This document shows, piece by piece, positions 55,401 to 63,085 of a DNA stretch of 64,000 nt. Positions within the stretch are counted from its first letter, which is position 1; the number at the start of each line of letters is the position of its first letter. A model generated the notes under the pieces. That model was not told the origin of the DNA. It did no database searches and saw only the letters and a list, made by a program, of their open reading frames with translations. The DNA comes from Bugulina stolonifera. Its lineage: Eukaryota > Bryozoa > Gymnolaemata > Cheilostomatida > Bugulidae. The stretch is from positions 17,771,001 through 17,835,000 of the forward strand of contig OW285192.1 of assembly GCA_935421135.1 (NCBI GenBank), given 5' to 3'. A program made the translations under genes and the position numbers.

Positions 55401-58400
55401 TATTGGAGCCTTCGAAATGTAGAAATCGTCCTCTACTGGCTGTTTGTTCACGTTTTCCAAGGGTTTCCAGTCAAATACCAACAAGCTAGTATTTGGTTGG
55501 AAAACCCAGACCACAGAATGTTTGGGCCAAATTATTTCTCATTTCGAAAAAAGTTTCAATTCAATATGGAGTGCTCTGACTAACTTATTAAAGTGGAAAC
55601 AACTCTCACAAAGACAATGATCCCCTCTCCCCCCCCCCCCCCCACCCCAATGTATCTAATGGAGAGGGTGTGATTATATGCAGATATAAACTAATTGTGG
55701 GTTTGGCAAAAAGAATAGTACATGTAAATATGTATAGCGGTTAATCAAGACTTCTAAGGGGTAACACTTTGCACTATTCAAAGGGCATTCCCAGAAAACC
55801 ATTAACCCCTCTCTAAATCTGCAGCAGATGAAAGAGATGATCCTGTATTCCAAAGTGAACTTGGATGTTGCAGCAACTGGTAGAAGCAGCTGAGAGAGAA
55901 GACAGATGGTTTTATTTTAAAGCTGGGGATTACTGTATTACCTGTAGGTGTTGAATCTGTTGAAAGATGACATCACAGATAGTCAAATATAAAGATGACA
56001 TCACAGATAGTCAAATATAAAGATGACATCACAGGTAGTTAAATATAAATAAAGACATAGTGTATTACCTAATTCACCGATGTTAGATACAGTGTTAAGT
56101 TACTAAATGATTATAAGCCTCTCTTAAGTAGAGAATCACACTACAGTACCATTGCACTACTGTAATACATGTATAATATAGTACTTCACAAGTTAATTTA
56201 AAGTTGTCTTCTCTTGTTTATCAGGATACAAAGAAAAGACAACTTCTTATACTATAATTAATATTGTGCTTCAGTTATGTACATGTAATATAACTGCCTA
56301 ATAATAAGTACAATATTGTAACAAGTGACTCCTGTTTGACGAATGTTAATTCTAAATAAATACTCATGACTAATGACACATCAGTTAAAGTTTCACAGCT
56401 ACGGCTCGGAGCAGATGTACATGTACGTTCGCATCTTTGTGCCGTATTTCCTCAAAGATGAAAATTGAGGAGAGTGACGACAGACTTACTAAAATGCTCA
56501 AGGATGAGTCATACATACCAGTCTAATGCACAGACACTACATGGCTGTAAATATGGTTACAATTAGTTGGCCTTGGGATCCAGTAAACAGTTTACTACTG
56601 ATAGGGAGGACCTGCACTACCCCCACCAGTTACATGTATATACATAAAAAACAGGAAAGCAGCGCCGGCTGTTGTAGCCTGATGTATAGCAACAGATGTG
56701 TGTATATATTACCTTTGCCTCATGTTTATCTAGTCTTTTATTGAGATTATCTAGCTGTAATACAAGGTTCCGTTTGTACAATAGCATAACTATTTTAAAA
56801 AGCATAAGTTGGGAGTTGTCTAACCTCTAAGAAGTGTAAAGTAAAAGCAGACAACTCTAATAATTGACCACTTTGCTGTAAACAATGCATAAGAGCACAC
56901 TTTTGGAGTATGGCATTATCACTACATGTACTTACCCCGAGATCAAACTGTGTCTGGAAGAAGTCAATGTGTTTTGCAATGTAGAGCTCATTTTTTCTGC
57001 TGTTTCCTTGCAAGTAGTAATAGAGGACGTCATACGATTTAGCAAACACTCTCTGGAGATGCCTGTAAGTAATCCATAGTTTAGTAGAATGCTCCAGAAT
57101 CATTTAAAATATTCTGTTATAATTATGAACATGAAGAAATGAGAGTAAATATTTTTGCTAAAAGTCAAACGTAGGGCAACTCACACGATGTCTGTTGCTC
57201 CCCTCAATGGTGTCTGCAGTAGTTTGACTAGTAACTCGACCAGCTGCAATAGAAATTAGTGTATACACAATTCATGCAATGATGTATAATGTAGTTATTT
57301 CTCAGTTTGACTGTTAGCCAACACTCACTCGGAAGTTGCGTAACAATTTCTGTCGGTCTTTATTGGGCTCCCCATCTACAATCATGAAGCTGCACATTTG
57401 TTCTAAGGCTTGGACGTAAGTATGAGCTTGTTTTGCATTTAGTAACTTCCCTGCCTTCCTCTAAAACACAGACCATCATAAAATATTATCCATTATGTTT
57501 TAGCAACATAACACAGATTCACATACTTTATGTGATATGACTAATCTGCAAGTTAGTCGGGCAATTAAAAAAAAAACAGACTAACCTGAGAAATAATCTT
57601 CCAATCACAGACTGGTCTGAGAAATAATCATCCAATTACAGACTGGTCTGAGAAATAATAAGCCAATCACAGACTGGTCTGAGAAATAATCATCCAATGA
57701 AAGGCTCACCTGAGAGATTAGTTTCTGTATGAAAGGCACACAACCGCACATAAAGTTGAATATCTGAACTAGGTCCTCTTCCACGTGCTGGACGGTGAAC
57801 GCATCGTCATACTTCATATCGTCATCTGTGGAAACCTAATTAAACGGCGACATTGATGTCACATCCAACGCAGAGTTAGCTTATTAAACACATGATTGTA
57901 TCAGAACAAAATTATACATCTGGAATGGAGTTTATCCTGAATGACTATAGAAATATGGCAGAGAAAGTTCTATTTGTTCCGTTATTTTAGTTAAAGGACG
58001 TCAGAAACATGTGTCAGTTTACCATCTTATTATGTACCAATTAAAGTTACACGCATATTTTTTATACAGCATTAAAAGCAATATTGATGATTCACTCAGT
58101 TCAATAAGATAAATATTATAGTTTGCCTGATCTTTCAACATGTGAGAGAATTTAGTTGAACATCAAGGTGAGTCACTCGGCATGTATGAAGAAGCAATAT
58201 TATTCTGGACTCACTTTACTGAGGTGTGCCCGAGTCCATTTGAGACTAGCCATAGAATTGCTTCCTGCGTCTTCGTTATTTACCCCTCTCCTCGCCTCGT
58301 ATGGCTCTACATAAGAAGTACTTGTATGGTATACATGAATATAACTATTGTACATGTAAATGCAGATGCTCATAATTATACACTTAATATGCGCATAGTG

Positions 58401-61400
58401 TTACAAAAAAGATCTTATAATCAGGAGTTATCCTATCTCTCCCACTTCTTGACAGAGAGAAGACGACTTTAGGCTTCAGCTTTTGAATGCTTTTAGCGGT
58501 TGGGTGTACACTGCATTTCCAAGTTCTACTCAAAAGTCAAAAAGAAATTGATTTACATGTAGATGAATAATGATAGTAATTTTGACCTTGACCTATATAC
58601 AACGAGACTGACCTTGACTTGTACTGATCCACTTTCCTGTGACGACGTGTTCTATCCTGCAGTAAGTCTCGTACTCGATCTCGTCTTTCTCTCTTATGAC
58701 TGGGTGGAGTCTGAAGACAGTCATAGGATCAGCGTTGCTGTCTTCAAGCTGTATCTTCCCCTCCTTGGTTATCTTCAGATATTTGCGGGTGATCATGTGA
58801 CGTATCCGTACCTGCTGCTCCCATAAGACTAGACCACCTGGTTAAATATGGGATTCAAGTCATATTGACCCGACTAATGACAGACTGTCATCCAACAACC
58901 AGAGTAGTGTGAGAGGTATTTTCACTTGGCAGTTAGTGTATACTGTAGAGTGTGCTTTTACAAATACACCATTGACATTACAGTGCACTTAGAACAGCCG
59001 GACACATATGGGAACATAGTCACTGCGCTACAATTATTAAACTTTGATCTAAAAAGCAAAACTTGAAAATTTTACAAATTTGATTTGTAAAAAAGGAAAA
59101 ACTTGGATTATACTTATATTTGCATTTGATCTGCACTAAAACCACAGCAGGACGTAGGCCTAAGATATACAGTTTTGGCAATAATAATTCAGATATAATT
59201 CCTGAAGCTGTTAATATAAAGCAGCTAATAGTACTGACCCTGAGAGATAAGAACCAGCACTCAGTAAAGTGTACATCCTGTTTAGCGCATTAACCAAGGA
59301 TATAGTAGCTATCAAGTATTGGGTGCTGGCTGCTGGGACTGTCTGTCTGCCCCAAATGTTGATAAGTCAATATTTAATGATTCACTGAGACACAACATAA
59401 TGTCCTACATGTATGTAAATCTAATAAGGAATGTCTAGTAACTCATATTAACCTCAGTACCATCGCACTTATAGTCTGCCCTCACTCATTAATAAATATA
59501 GAGCAGCAATATAAAAGCCCATCTGGTATTATCATGTGAAACAAAGATGTTAAAATATATTCATGAATTAATATAATTTTTGGAATGTTAGAAATTACAA
59601 GTAACAGCGAGTATCCTGTCATGTGACCTCTACAAGGACATTGTTTCTGCACTAAGAATGTCTGCGGTCAATTATATACCGGATTTTAAATATACGATAG
59701 TACCAAATATGTTGAATTAACTTTTTAGTCAAATCTTTTTAAACATGATGATGTGATGATTTTACAATAACATGCACCACAAATGTACCAACTGAAGTCA
59801 AACCAGACACGATGTACACAGTCATATACAGTAGATATACATGTATCTATATAATACAAGGTTACAGCTGTATAACACCCTGTACTACCATCACATCACC
59901 AGTTCAATGTACATCATGTCTCAAAGTTTCCAATCAAAATATTATCTGAGTAGAAAGAACGTTACTACGTTCAATTGTTTGTCGAATCAAGTTTAACAAA
60001 TATAAAACAACTACAACCACAGATTACTACACCATCATATATATCTTCTACAGGGAGTTGTCTACTTTTAACTGCGTTAATACATCCACTTTACATCCTA
60101 CATGTAGCTTCTGGTGTAGGAAACTCGAGAGCGTAACATTATATTTATTACACTTACTTTCTAAAGATTTATCTTCTTGTTCAAACTGCCAGTAAGTTAT
60201 TGCCGAAGTTGAAGGGAAGAGCGTTTTCGGATTTGTCTGACTGACAGGGCGGAGTCTGAAGTGAACTGAAGTACACAATACATGAGGTAGACAATAAATA
60301 GACTGTACAGTACCATTCATTTCTTAGCCATATTCACAACTGTACAGGCCAGTATAATAGATCATTAGAAATGTGCTAACAATTTATTCAATCAATTAGA
60401 AAACGATAGTTGTTAAACGATGTAACAGAGAATTATTGGAGCTGAAATATCGGGCCACTTCGGTGACAGAATACCAGTAGTACATGACTTATTAGATAAT
60501 GCAGTCAAACAACGGTATAGCAGGATAACAGTGGGTATGCAGGTACCGTCATTCTTGTTGTTAATAGTTCAGATAGTATGCTATTTCTATTACTCTTGAC
60601 CAGATCAAATCAAGATTTGATGTTGGAGTTTGAGCACCATATTCTGTGTGACTACAGTGTATAATGGAACAGCTACTTGTGTCATAACTCACCATCTTCT
60701 GTAACTTCATCACCAAAGAGTCCCTCAGCCACTAGATATGCCTCTATTTCTTTGTGAAACAACCGTATTGGTTGTCCGGCCCTAAGCTTGTTCTGGTCCT
60801 CTCTTTCCTACAATACAGTACAGTATGACGTGGTGACAGTGGTTAATGAGAGCCACGTGGGGTCTACAGAAGAGAACCACATGTGAGTACAGCGATATGG
60901 AAAGGAGTTGAGTGAGTAAATACTGCATCTATGTTATATATATAAATATGAGATAGTGAGAAATTATTGCAATGAGAGTGTGCGTCATTGTAAGTACATA
61001 CATGTACTTATATACGTACATGTACAAGTATGTAAGCGAGTATATTGTGTACGTATGTACATGTATAAGTACGTGCGTGTAAGTAAGTACATGTATATCA
61101 ATGAACTGAGGAAGGTGCAATGGTGTATGCAAGTATGTATGCATGTATGTATGCAAGTATGTATGCATGTATGTATGCAAGTATGTATGCATGTATGTAT
61201 GCATGTATGTATGTATGTATGTATGTATGTATGCATGTATGTATGCATGTATGTATGTATGTATGTATGCATGTATGTATGCAAGTATGTATGCATGTAT
61301 GTATGCATGTATGTATGTATGTATGTATGTATGTATGCATGTATGTATGCATGTATGTATGTATGTATGTATGCATGTATGTATGCATGTATGTATGCAT

Positions 61401-62946
61401 GTATGTATGCATGCATGTATGTATGCATGTATGCTGCAGTGTAAGCAATGTAGATGAATTTAAGGTCATCCAGTTGAAATATTATTGCTGAATGATGCAG
61501 TAAACAAAACAAATATTTGGGACATATCCAAATAATTATTTTATCACAAGTAATACGTCTTGATGTAGATTAGCTGAAGAGTGCATCTTGAGGGAATTCC
61601 AATAAATGTAATTATTGATGAGTGGAAGCTGTTGATACAAGTGTATAGCTTTAGTTCTGTATTAGTGTAAATATTTACAGGTTGGGGTACTTGATGCACC
61701 TCACACACCCCAAATAATAATATAGTCTAGTTGTTAAGTGCACATATAGTATTCATGTATTAATTAACTTATTCTTGCCATCGAAGTACCAATAGGCTTC
61801 TATAAATACTTAGCATCGCATGCCTAAAACAAATCGTGAGTTGTTGCTCCTGATGGTTTTCTTGCGCAATGAAAGCCTGTTCGAATGAGCTGTATAAGCC
61901 TAAATGGGTCAGAGTTGATTTTTCTTATCAAAAAGAACCGACAAACCAATCGTCTTGACAAAACTATCAGCTCGAGTAACCATGTTATTATTTCATATCA
62001 ATCTACTGTTTGAGATGAACTGTACAAGCTTGATTCAAAGCCTGGGTTCCATGCATAATTTGGGTGAGAATTTATAGTCCACATACGTCATCATTCCTCA
62101 AAGGACTGGAACCAAAACTAAAACTTTTCACCAGTTTATTTTATGCTGTGCTGTTGATAGGTGCCCAGTTCCCAATCAAATATCATGCTGTGCTAATAGA
62201 ATACTATACATCATACAGCGTACAGTATCAGTAGAAGCTGAATGAATAGAGAAGATATATTACTGTTATAATGTATTGTTATAAAGAGTAGAGATATACT
62301 ATAGCATATTTAGTATGTTGCGTTAAGAATCGGACTTATACTTACTTCATTTGGTTTAGGCTATAACATGTAACATACATTGTACATATTTCCCAAATGC
62401 TTTAATTAATTACCTAAAATAGCACTTTGCCCAATACACCTACCGCAGCATGCAAGTCTGAATTGGTGCAAATATGACAACGAAAAGATAAACAATCCTT
62501 TCAAAAATATGGTTCAGTAGTAGCTACTACTGTATATGCTGTCACTATCCACCATGCAGATATCAGTGGGCTATCTAGCAAACATGTGTTCAGCAACGGA
62601 ACAGGTGATAAAGTAATACATTCATAACATAATTGCACATAGATGCACGTGGTGTTAGCTTGAGTGCCAAACTTTTTTAAATATCAGGTGGATATGGCAA
62701 GTGGCAGCTACAGATTTTTACGTTTATCTGGTCAACAGCCAATATACCACCCGCACTTGTTTCCTTGGACAGCTTGGCACCCAGGCTAACTAAATTCAAA
62801 TGAAATATAAGGCGTACTATGTATGCCTACATTACGTTACTTGAGATGCAAACTAAAATACTACCAACATTCAACTCAACATGTTGAACAGACTATGAAA
62901 AAGTTTAAAAACTTTGAAATAAATTTCAGCTCCTTACCTTCTTAAC
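14012..62946 (-). CDS. Inositol 1,4,5-trisphosphate receptor-like ER calcium-release channel (61 exons, 5' end incomplete)
   Basis: The product should be a tetrameric ER channel that releases stored calcium. I assembled 61 minus-strand exons from splice consensus and codon phase; they sum to 7,479 nt (2,492 codons plus TAA at 14012-14014) with every junction in phase. Local matches to the ITPR family run in order from the second MIR-type repeats ([10 protein letters not shown]) through the IP3-binding region ([12 protein letters not shown]), RIH and RIH-associated solenoid, membrane domain ([15 protein letters not shown]), CFIC...H-x4-H linker and C-terminal coiled coil. Adding the ~200 missing N-terminal residues gives about 2,700, the usual ITPR length; ryanodine receptors are about 5,000. 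SPRY and RyR-repeat domains are absent. Exon coordinates are given in the block entries. Microexon and splice-site oddities are treated in the findings. Confidence 0.9.
16866..20307 (-). CDS. Channel block 8: membrane domain S1-S5 (exons 51-56)
   Basis: Exons: 20138-20307, 19731-19874, 19179-19367, 18755-18863, 17792-17915, 16866-17041. S1 is [21 protein letters not shown]2 is about [20 protein letters not shown]; an acidic loop ([13 protein letters not shown]) precedes S3/S4 ([32 protein letters not shown]); the S4-S5 linker keeps ITPR-like VTRNG; S5 is [20 protein letters not shown]. Only one hydrophobic segment separates S1 from S3, so the extra helices between S1 and S2 in vertebrate ITPRs appear absent, as in RyR. 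The exon 54 donor is repeated 17 times, the exon 51 donor opens a GTCAGT array, and exon 55 is followed by a 31-bp minisatellite. Confidence 0.87.
17341..17780. repeat. 31-bp minisatellite (about 14 copies) beside the exon 55 donor
   Basis: Units contain GAAGTAATACCCTGTCAC plus ATGACATGAGCAG. The array starts about 12 bases inside the intron after the GTAAGT donor of exon 55 (donor at 17786-17791). Units are nearly identical, so the array is young or homogenised. Confidence 0.95.
18333..18780. repeat. 26-bp minisatellite of 17 copies, each with a complete splice donor
   Basis: Seventeen ACTTAC motifs (GTAAGT on the minus strand) occur every 26 bases from 18333 to 18749. On the minus strand each unit reads GACAATGTATCACATA then GTAAGTGG: the last 16 nt of exon 54 plus its donor. 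The exon-proximal copy at 18749-18754 is the real donor. Only a few units have single substitutions (for example at about 18369 and 18627). Confidence 0.96.
20041..20137. repeat. GTCAGT-type tandem repeat starting at the exon 51 donor
   Basis: On the minus strand the intron begins GTCAGTCAATTAGTCAGTC and continues as GTCAGTCA/GTCAATTA blocks for about 95 bases. The repeat is thus made of copies of the donor sequence itself. Confidence 0.85.
20456..24782 (-). CDS. Channel block 7: RIH-associated domain with four consecutive microexons (exons 43-50)
   Basis: Exons: 24633-24782, 24061-24243, 23534-23554 (21 nt, GKASLTE), 23044-23061 (18 nt, ILEQAK), 22362-22391 (30 nt, [10 protein letters not shown]), 22152-22175 (24 nt, LEIDTGLQ), 20829-21006, 20456-20601. 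The start [20 protein letters not shown] matches ITPR NFLRCQNNKTNYNLVCETL in the RIH-associated domain. The four microexons are each flanked by AG and GT, each a multiple of three and phase 0, so any subset can be skipped without frameshift. The exact microexon set is inferred from consensus only. Exons 49-50 lead into the membrane domain (YNVRDK-type junction near 20456). Confidence 0.8.
26252..28996 (-). CDS. Channel block 6: coupling region and disordered linker (exons 36-42)
   Basis: Exons: 28844-28996, 28465-28497 (33 nt), 27722-27872, 27438-27635, 26884-27042, 26619-26780, 26252-26392. [18 protein letters not shown] matches the ITPR helix before the GGN segment; [13 protein letters not shown] and [17 protein letters not shown] match AIALLEGGN and EDKKSEKFFKVFYDRM. 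Exon 40 is basic and repetitive (FGSKMGSRA twice) and exon 41 is Ser/Gly/Asn-rich, together a likely unstructured, phosphorylatable cytosolic loop; vertebrate receptors have a similarly variable spliced insert here. Exon 42 starts the RIH-associated domain. The exon 36 donor is triplicated in a 51-bp repeat. Confidence 0.85.
28690..28850. repeat. 51-bp tandem repeat (three copies) carrying the exon 36 end and donor
   Basis: CCTCTTGGCAT starts at 28741, 28792 and 28843, a period of 51. On the minus strand each unit ends ATGCCAAGAG followed by GT, the same as the end of exon 36 plus its donor. All units are open in the exon frame. Confidence 0.9.
29046..29152. repeat. Simple tandem repeat (TTACGTATTATGTA)n
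   Basis: About seven units of 14-16 bases alternate ACGTATT and ATGTATT, within 50 bases upstream (transcript sense) of the exon 36 acceptor. Confidence 0.9.
29430..35656 (-). CDS. Channel block 5: divergent solenoid part (exons 27-35)
   Basis: Exons: 35603-35656, 34561-34662, 33470-33527, 32318-32437, 31927-32013, 31491-31595, 30211-30279, 29791-29920, 29430-29568. This is the least conserved part: several exons are short, and identification rests on phase and a few matches such as [20 protein letters not shown] and [18 protein letters not shown] (ITPR FSSPFSDQS...GVFRVYHC). The stretch [20 protein letters not shown] in exon 28 is polar and probably a disordered loop. All nine exons join in phase. 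Exon starts here are less certain than elsewhere. Confidence 0.75.
31735..31915. repeat. TACTTGGGG-type minisatellite beside the exon 31 donor
   Basis: Irregular units of GGTACTTGGGGTACTTA and GGTACTTAAATGG form a larger ~80-bp duplication. The array ends about 10 bases from the exon 31 donor at 31926. Confidence 0.9.
32945..33170. repeat. GTAAGCCCATTAGTGAA minisatellite
   Basis: About 13 imperfect 15-23-bp units in the intron between exons 29 and 30. They lie several hundred bases from either exon. Confidence 0.9.
35930..40585 (-). CDS. Channel block 4: central solenoid (exons 17-26)
   Basis: Exons: 40492-40585, 39916-40040, 39281-39414, 39005-39178, 38598-38736, 37879-38096, 37359-37524, 36987-37144, 36436-36623, 35930-36046. 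Landmarks are [19 protein letters not shown] (compare ITPR IIEILQFILNVRLDYR), [51 protein letters not shown] and [16 protein letters not shown]. Exon 23 ends in a non-canonical GC donor (CAAG|GCAAGT); the only nearby GT alternative breaks the frame. Exon 25 meets a 26-bp tandem array that resembles its own donor. Helical repeat character fits an armadillo-like solenoid. Confidence 0.87.
36211..36445. repeat. 26-bp minisatellite resembling the exon 25 splice junction
   Basis: Eight units of TATCAACTTATG plus TGTCATACAGAAGG run into the end of exon 25, where TATCAACCTACG plus GGTCATGAGGAAGG is a ninth, diverged unit (20 of 26 matches). The true donor at 36430-36435 lies in that last unit; the other units read ATAAGT where the donor has GTAGGT. 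Confidence 0.9.
37500..37625. repeat. Duplicated 5' end of exon 23 with hairpin arms
   Basis: GACTTTATTCCCTGTGAATA occurs at the start of exon 23 (about 37504-37523) and again about 82 bases upstream at 37586-37606 in the intron. Each copy is followed by a GAGAGGGGACAACTTC or GAGAGAAGACAACTCT arm of the dispersed hairpin element. Confidence 0.8.
38296..38340. repeat. Dispersed ~47-bp hairpin element
   Basis: AGAGTTGTCTTCTCCTG ... AAGAGAGGACAACTT, near-perfect 12-base arms around a ~20-base loop, in the intron between exons 21 and 22. Confidence 0.65.
39404..39545. repeat. Duplicated exon 19 acceptor region
   Basis: The acceptor context AGCAGGTGCCCTGCAGGTAG recurs as AGCAGGTGCCCTACAG at about 39479 and, more diverged, as AGGAGGTGACATTGCAGGTA at about 39525. 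The upstream copies retain acceptor-like CTGTAG or CTGCAA positions. Confidence 0.7.
40586..44451. other. Intron 16 of the channel gene, part upstream of the nested GPCR
   Basis: No channel exon was seen here; exon 16 (phase 1) and exon 17 join correctly without one. Holds the 41965-42108 minisatellite and a poly-G run of about 18 bases at 44319-44336 just before the GPCR start. The GPCR promoter and 5' UTR presumably lie in the last kilobase, but no core promoter motif was convincing. Confidence 0.5.
41965..42108. repeat. ACATGTTACAT-type minisatellite in intron 16
   Basis: About 20 units of 7-9 bases (TACATGT, TACATAC) in 26-base superunits, containing many ACATGT palindromes. Confidence 0.9.
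44452..47739 (+). CDS. Class A (rhodopsin-like) GPCR with aminergic-type binding-site residues
   Basis: Six exons: 44452-44824, 45315-45657, 46007-46123, 46326-46465, 46657-46880, 47614-47739, giving 440 residues with all phases consistent. TM1 has GN, TM2 LAVSD, TM3 C118 and DRY (142-144), TM4 W170, TM5 P221, TM6 CWLPFF, TM7 NPILY, then FRKAFRDIW as helix 8. D125 lies exactly 17 residues before the DRY aspartate, the 3.32 position that binds amine ligands; SS at 5.42/5.43, FF at 6.51/6.52 and WLGY at 7.40-7.43 also fit monoamine receptors. The N-terminus has NST, NVT and NFT glycosylation sites. Loop 3 is long and polar, encoded largely by exons 3-4. ATG at 44506 is an alternative start. It lies antisense inside channel intron 16. 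Ligand unknown. Confidence 0.88.
47740..49004. other. GPCR 3' region and remainder of channel intron 16
   Basis: No further exon. Contains the GPCR 3' UTR (AT-rich, several ATAAAT/AATAAA-like motifs) and a short GTACGAACAGGTGTCTGCAT repeat, three to four copies, at about 48560-48630. Confidence 0.5.
49005..55099 (-). CDS. Channel block 3: regulatory solenoid, first part (exons 10-16)
   Basis: Exons: 54977-55099, 54400-54621, 53429-53455 (27 nt, VPMLHDQTQ), 52394-52604, 51957-52060, 49291-49408, 49005-49151. Motifs aligning with the ITPR solenoid include [68 protein letters not shown] and [15 protein letters not shown]. The region is cytosolic and carries the ligand signal to the pore. Exon 12 is a phase-0 microexon whose skipping would keep the frame. 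Exon 16 ends in phase 1 and joins exon 17 across the 8.4-kb intron that contains the GPCR gene. Confidence 0.86.
49744..49882. repeat. Duplicated ~63-bp imperfect palindrome
   Basis: Two near-identical copies begin CATTTATAATGTACACATA (49744 and about 49818). Each contains self-complementary stretches such as TATGTACAGTACATA and ACATGTACGTGTATATACGT. Confidence 0.8.
50418..50468. repeat. GACAGTCATGT short tandem repeat
   Basis: Four units of about 11 bases in the intron between exons 14 and 15. The rest of that 2.5-kb intron shows nothing recognisable. Confidence 0.85.
52665..52706. repeat. GTAATAT tandem repeat upstream of exon 13
   Basis: About five GTAATAT units, 60 bases upstream (transcript sense) of the exon 13 acceptor. 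Confidence 0.85.
52856..52894. repeat. Dispersed hairpin element, diverged copy
   Basis: AACTTCCCTTCAGGTGAGG is followed by CAGAGAGAAGATAACTTC, matching the hairpin family mainly in the right arm. Confidence 0.4.
54194..54240. repeat. Dispersed ~47-bp hairpin element
   Basis: GGAGTTGTCTTCC ... GGGAAAACAACTCT in the intron between exons 11 and 12. Confidence 0.6.
54847..54893. repeat. Dispersed ~47-bp hairpin element
   Basis: GAAGTTGTCTTCTTTC ... GGAAAGATAACTTTC in the intron between exons 10 and 11. Confidence 0.6.
55942..57825 (-). CDS. Channel block 2: IP3-binding alpha-domain / first RIH helices (exons 5-9)
   Basis: Exons: 57710-57825, 57329-57460, 57185-57243, 56936-57062 and a tentative 15-nt exon 55942-55956 (IQHLQ). 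Recognisable ITPR helices are [18 protein letters not shown] and [18 protein letters not shown]. By alignment, the basic cluster that holds IP3 in vertebrates (R504, K508, R511, Y567, R568, K569 in human type 1) reads K, K, R, S, R, K here, so most charges are kept while the tyrosine is lost. Exon 5 ends at a donor inside a 31-bp tandem array. Confidence 0.85.
55965..56047. repeat. 28-bp tandem repeat (three copies) beside microexon 9
   Basis: GATGACATCACAG plus ATAGTCAAATATAAA repeated three times, starting about 10 bases upstream (transcript sense) of the tentative 15-nt exon 55942-55956. Confidence 0.9.
56200..56247. repeat. Dispersed ~47-bp hairpin element
   Basis: AAAGTTGTCTTCTCTTG ... 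AAAGAAAAGACAACTTC, near-perfect arms, in the intron between exons 8 and 9. Confidence 0.65.
56811..56858. repeat. Dispersed ~47-bp hairpin element
   Basis: GGGAGTTGTCTAACCTC ... GTAAAAGCAGACAACTCT, about 80 bases downstream (transcript sense) of exon 8. Confidence 0.6.
57575..57725. repeat. 31-bp tandem repeat running into the exon 5 donor
   Basis: ACTGGTCTGAGAAATAAT recurs at 57611, 57642 and 57673, and the exon 5 junction (CTCACCTGAGAGATTAG at about 57705) falls on the same 31-base register as a diverged unit. The distal copy at about 57580 again reads as a donor (CTCAG followed by GTTAG on the minus strand). Confidence 0.85.
58424..58471. repeat. Dispersed ~47-bp hairpin element, diverged copy
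   Basis: GGAGTTATCCTATCTC ... GACAGAGAGAAGACGACTTT in the intron between exons 4 and 5. Confidence 0.5.
58613..62946 (-). CDS. Channel block 1: MIR / beta-trefoil part of the ligand-binding domain (exons 1-4)
   Basis: Exons: 62938-62946 (9 nt, VKK, tentative), 60693-60807, 60158-60265, 58613-58837. The protein reads [19 protein letters not shown], then [14 protein letters not shown], then [17 protein letters not shown], then [19 protein letters not shown], matching successive MIR-repeat strands of ITPR beta-domains. The canonical R-T-T-G-R loop that contacts IP3 phosphates in vertebrate receptors aligns with RPVSQ, so Thr-Thr-Gly-Arg is not kept. The 5' suppressor domain (about 200 residues) is not seen and would lie beyond 62.9 kb. 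Confidence 0.85.
60808..62937. other. Intron between tentative exon 1 and exon 2, with a (GTAT)n array
   Basis: Positions 61119-61435 are (GTAT)n/(GCAT)n in 12- and 16-base superunits, and both strands translate as long Cys/Met/Tyr or His/Thr/Ile repeats without meaning. The rest (61,440-62,930) was read for missing N-terminal channel exons; none was recognised apart from the 9-nt candidate at 62938-62946. Confidence 0.7.
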
Positions 62947-63085
62947 CTATGGCAGAACAAGAAAGAAAGAATGTGTATAAATGCAGCTCAATAACCGGAC
63001 AAGAGTTTTTGTTAAACAAAATAGATTTCTAACAATAATAAACTTGTCAGACAGATCACATGGTGGAGTAAGGGTGGGTTGTATC

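Noticed and set aside
60929..61512. Open frames on both strands with Met-Tyr-Val-Cys or His-Thr-Tyr-Ile repeats
   Set aside because: Products of the (GTAT)n/(GCAT)n array; no gene structure.
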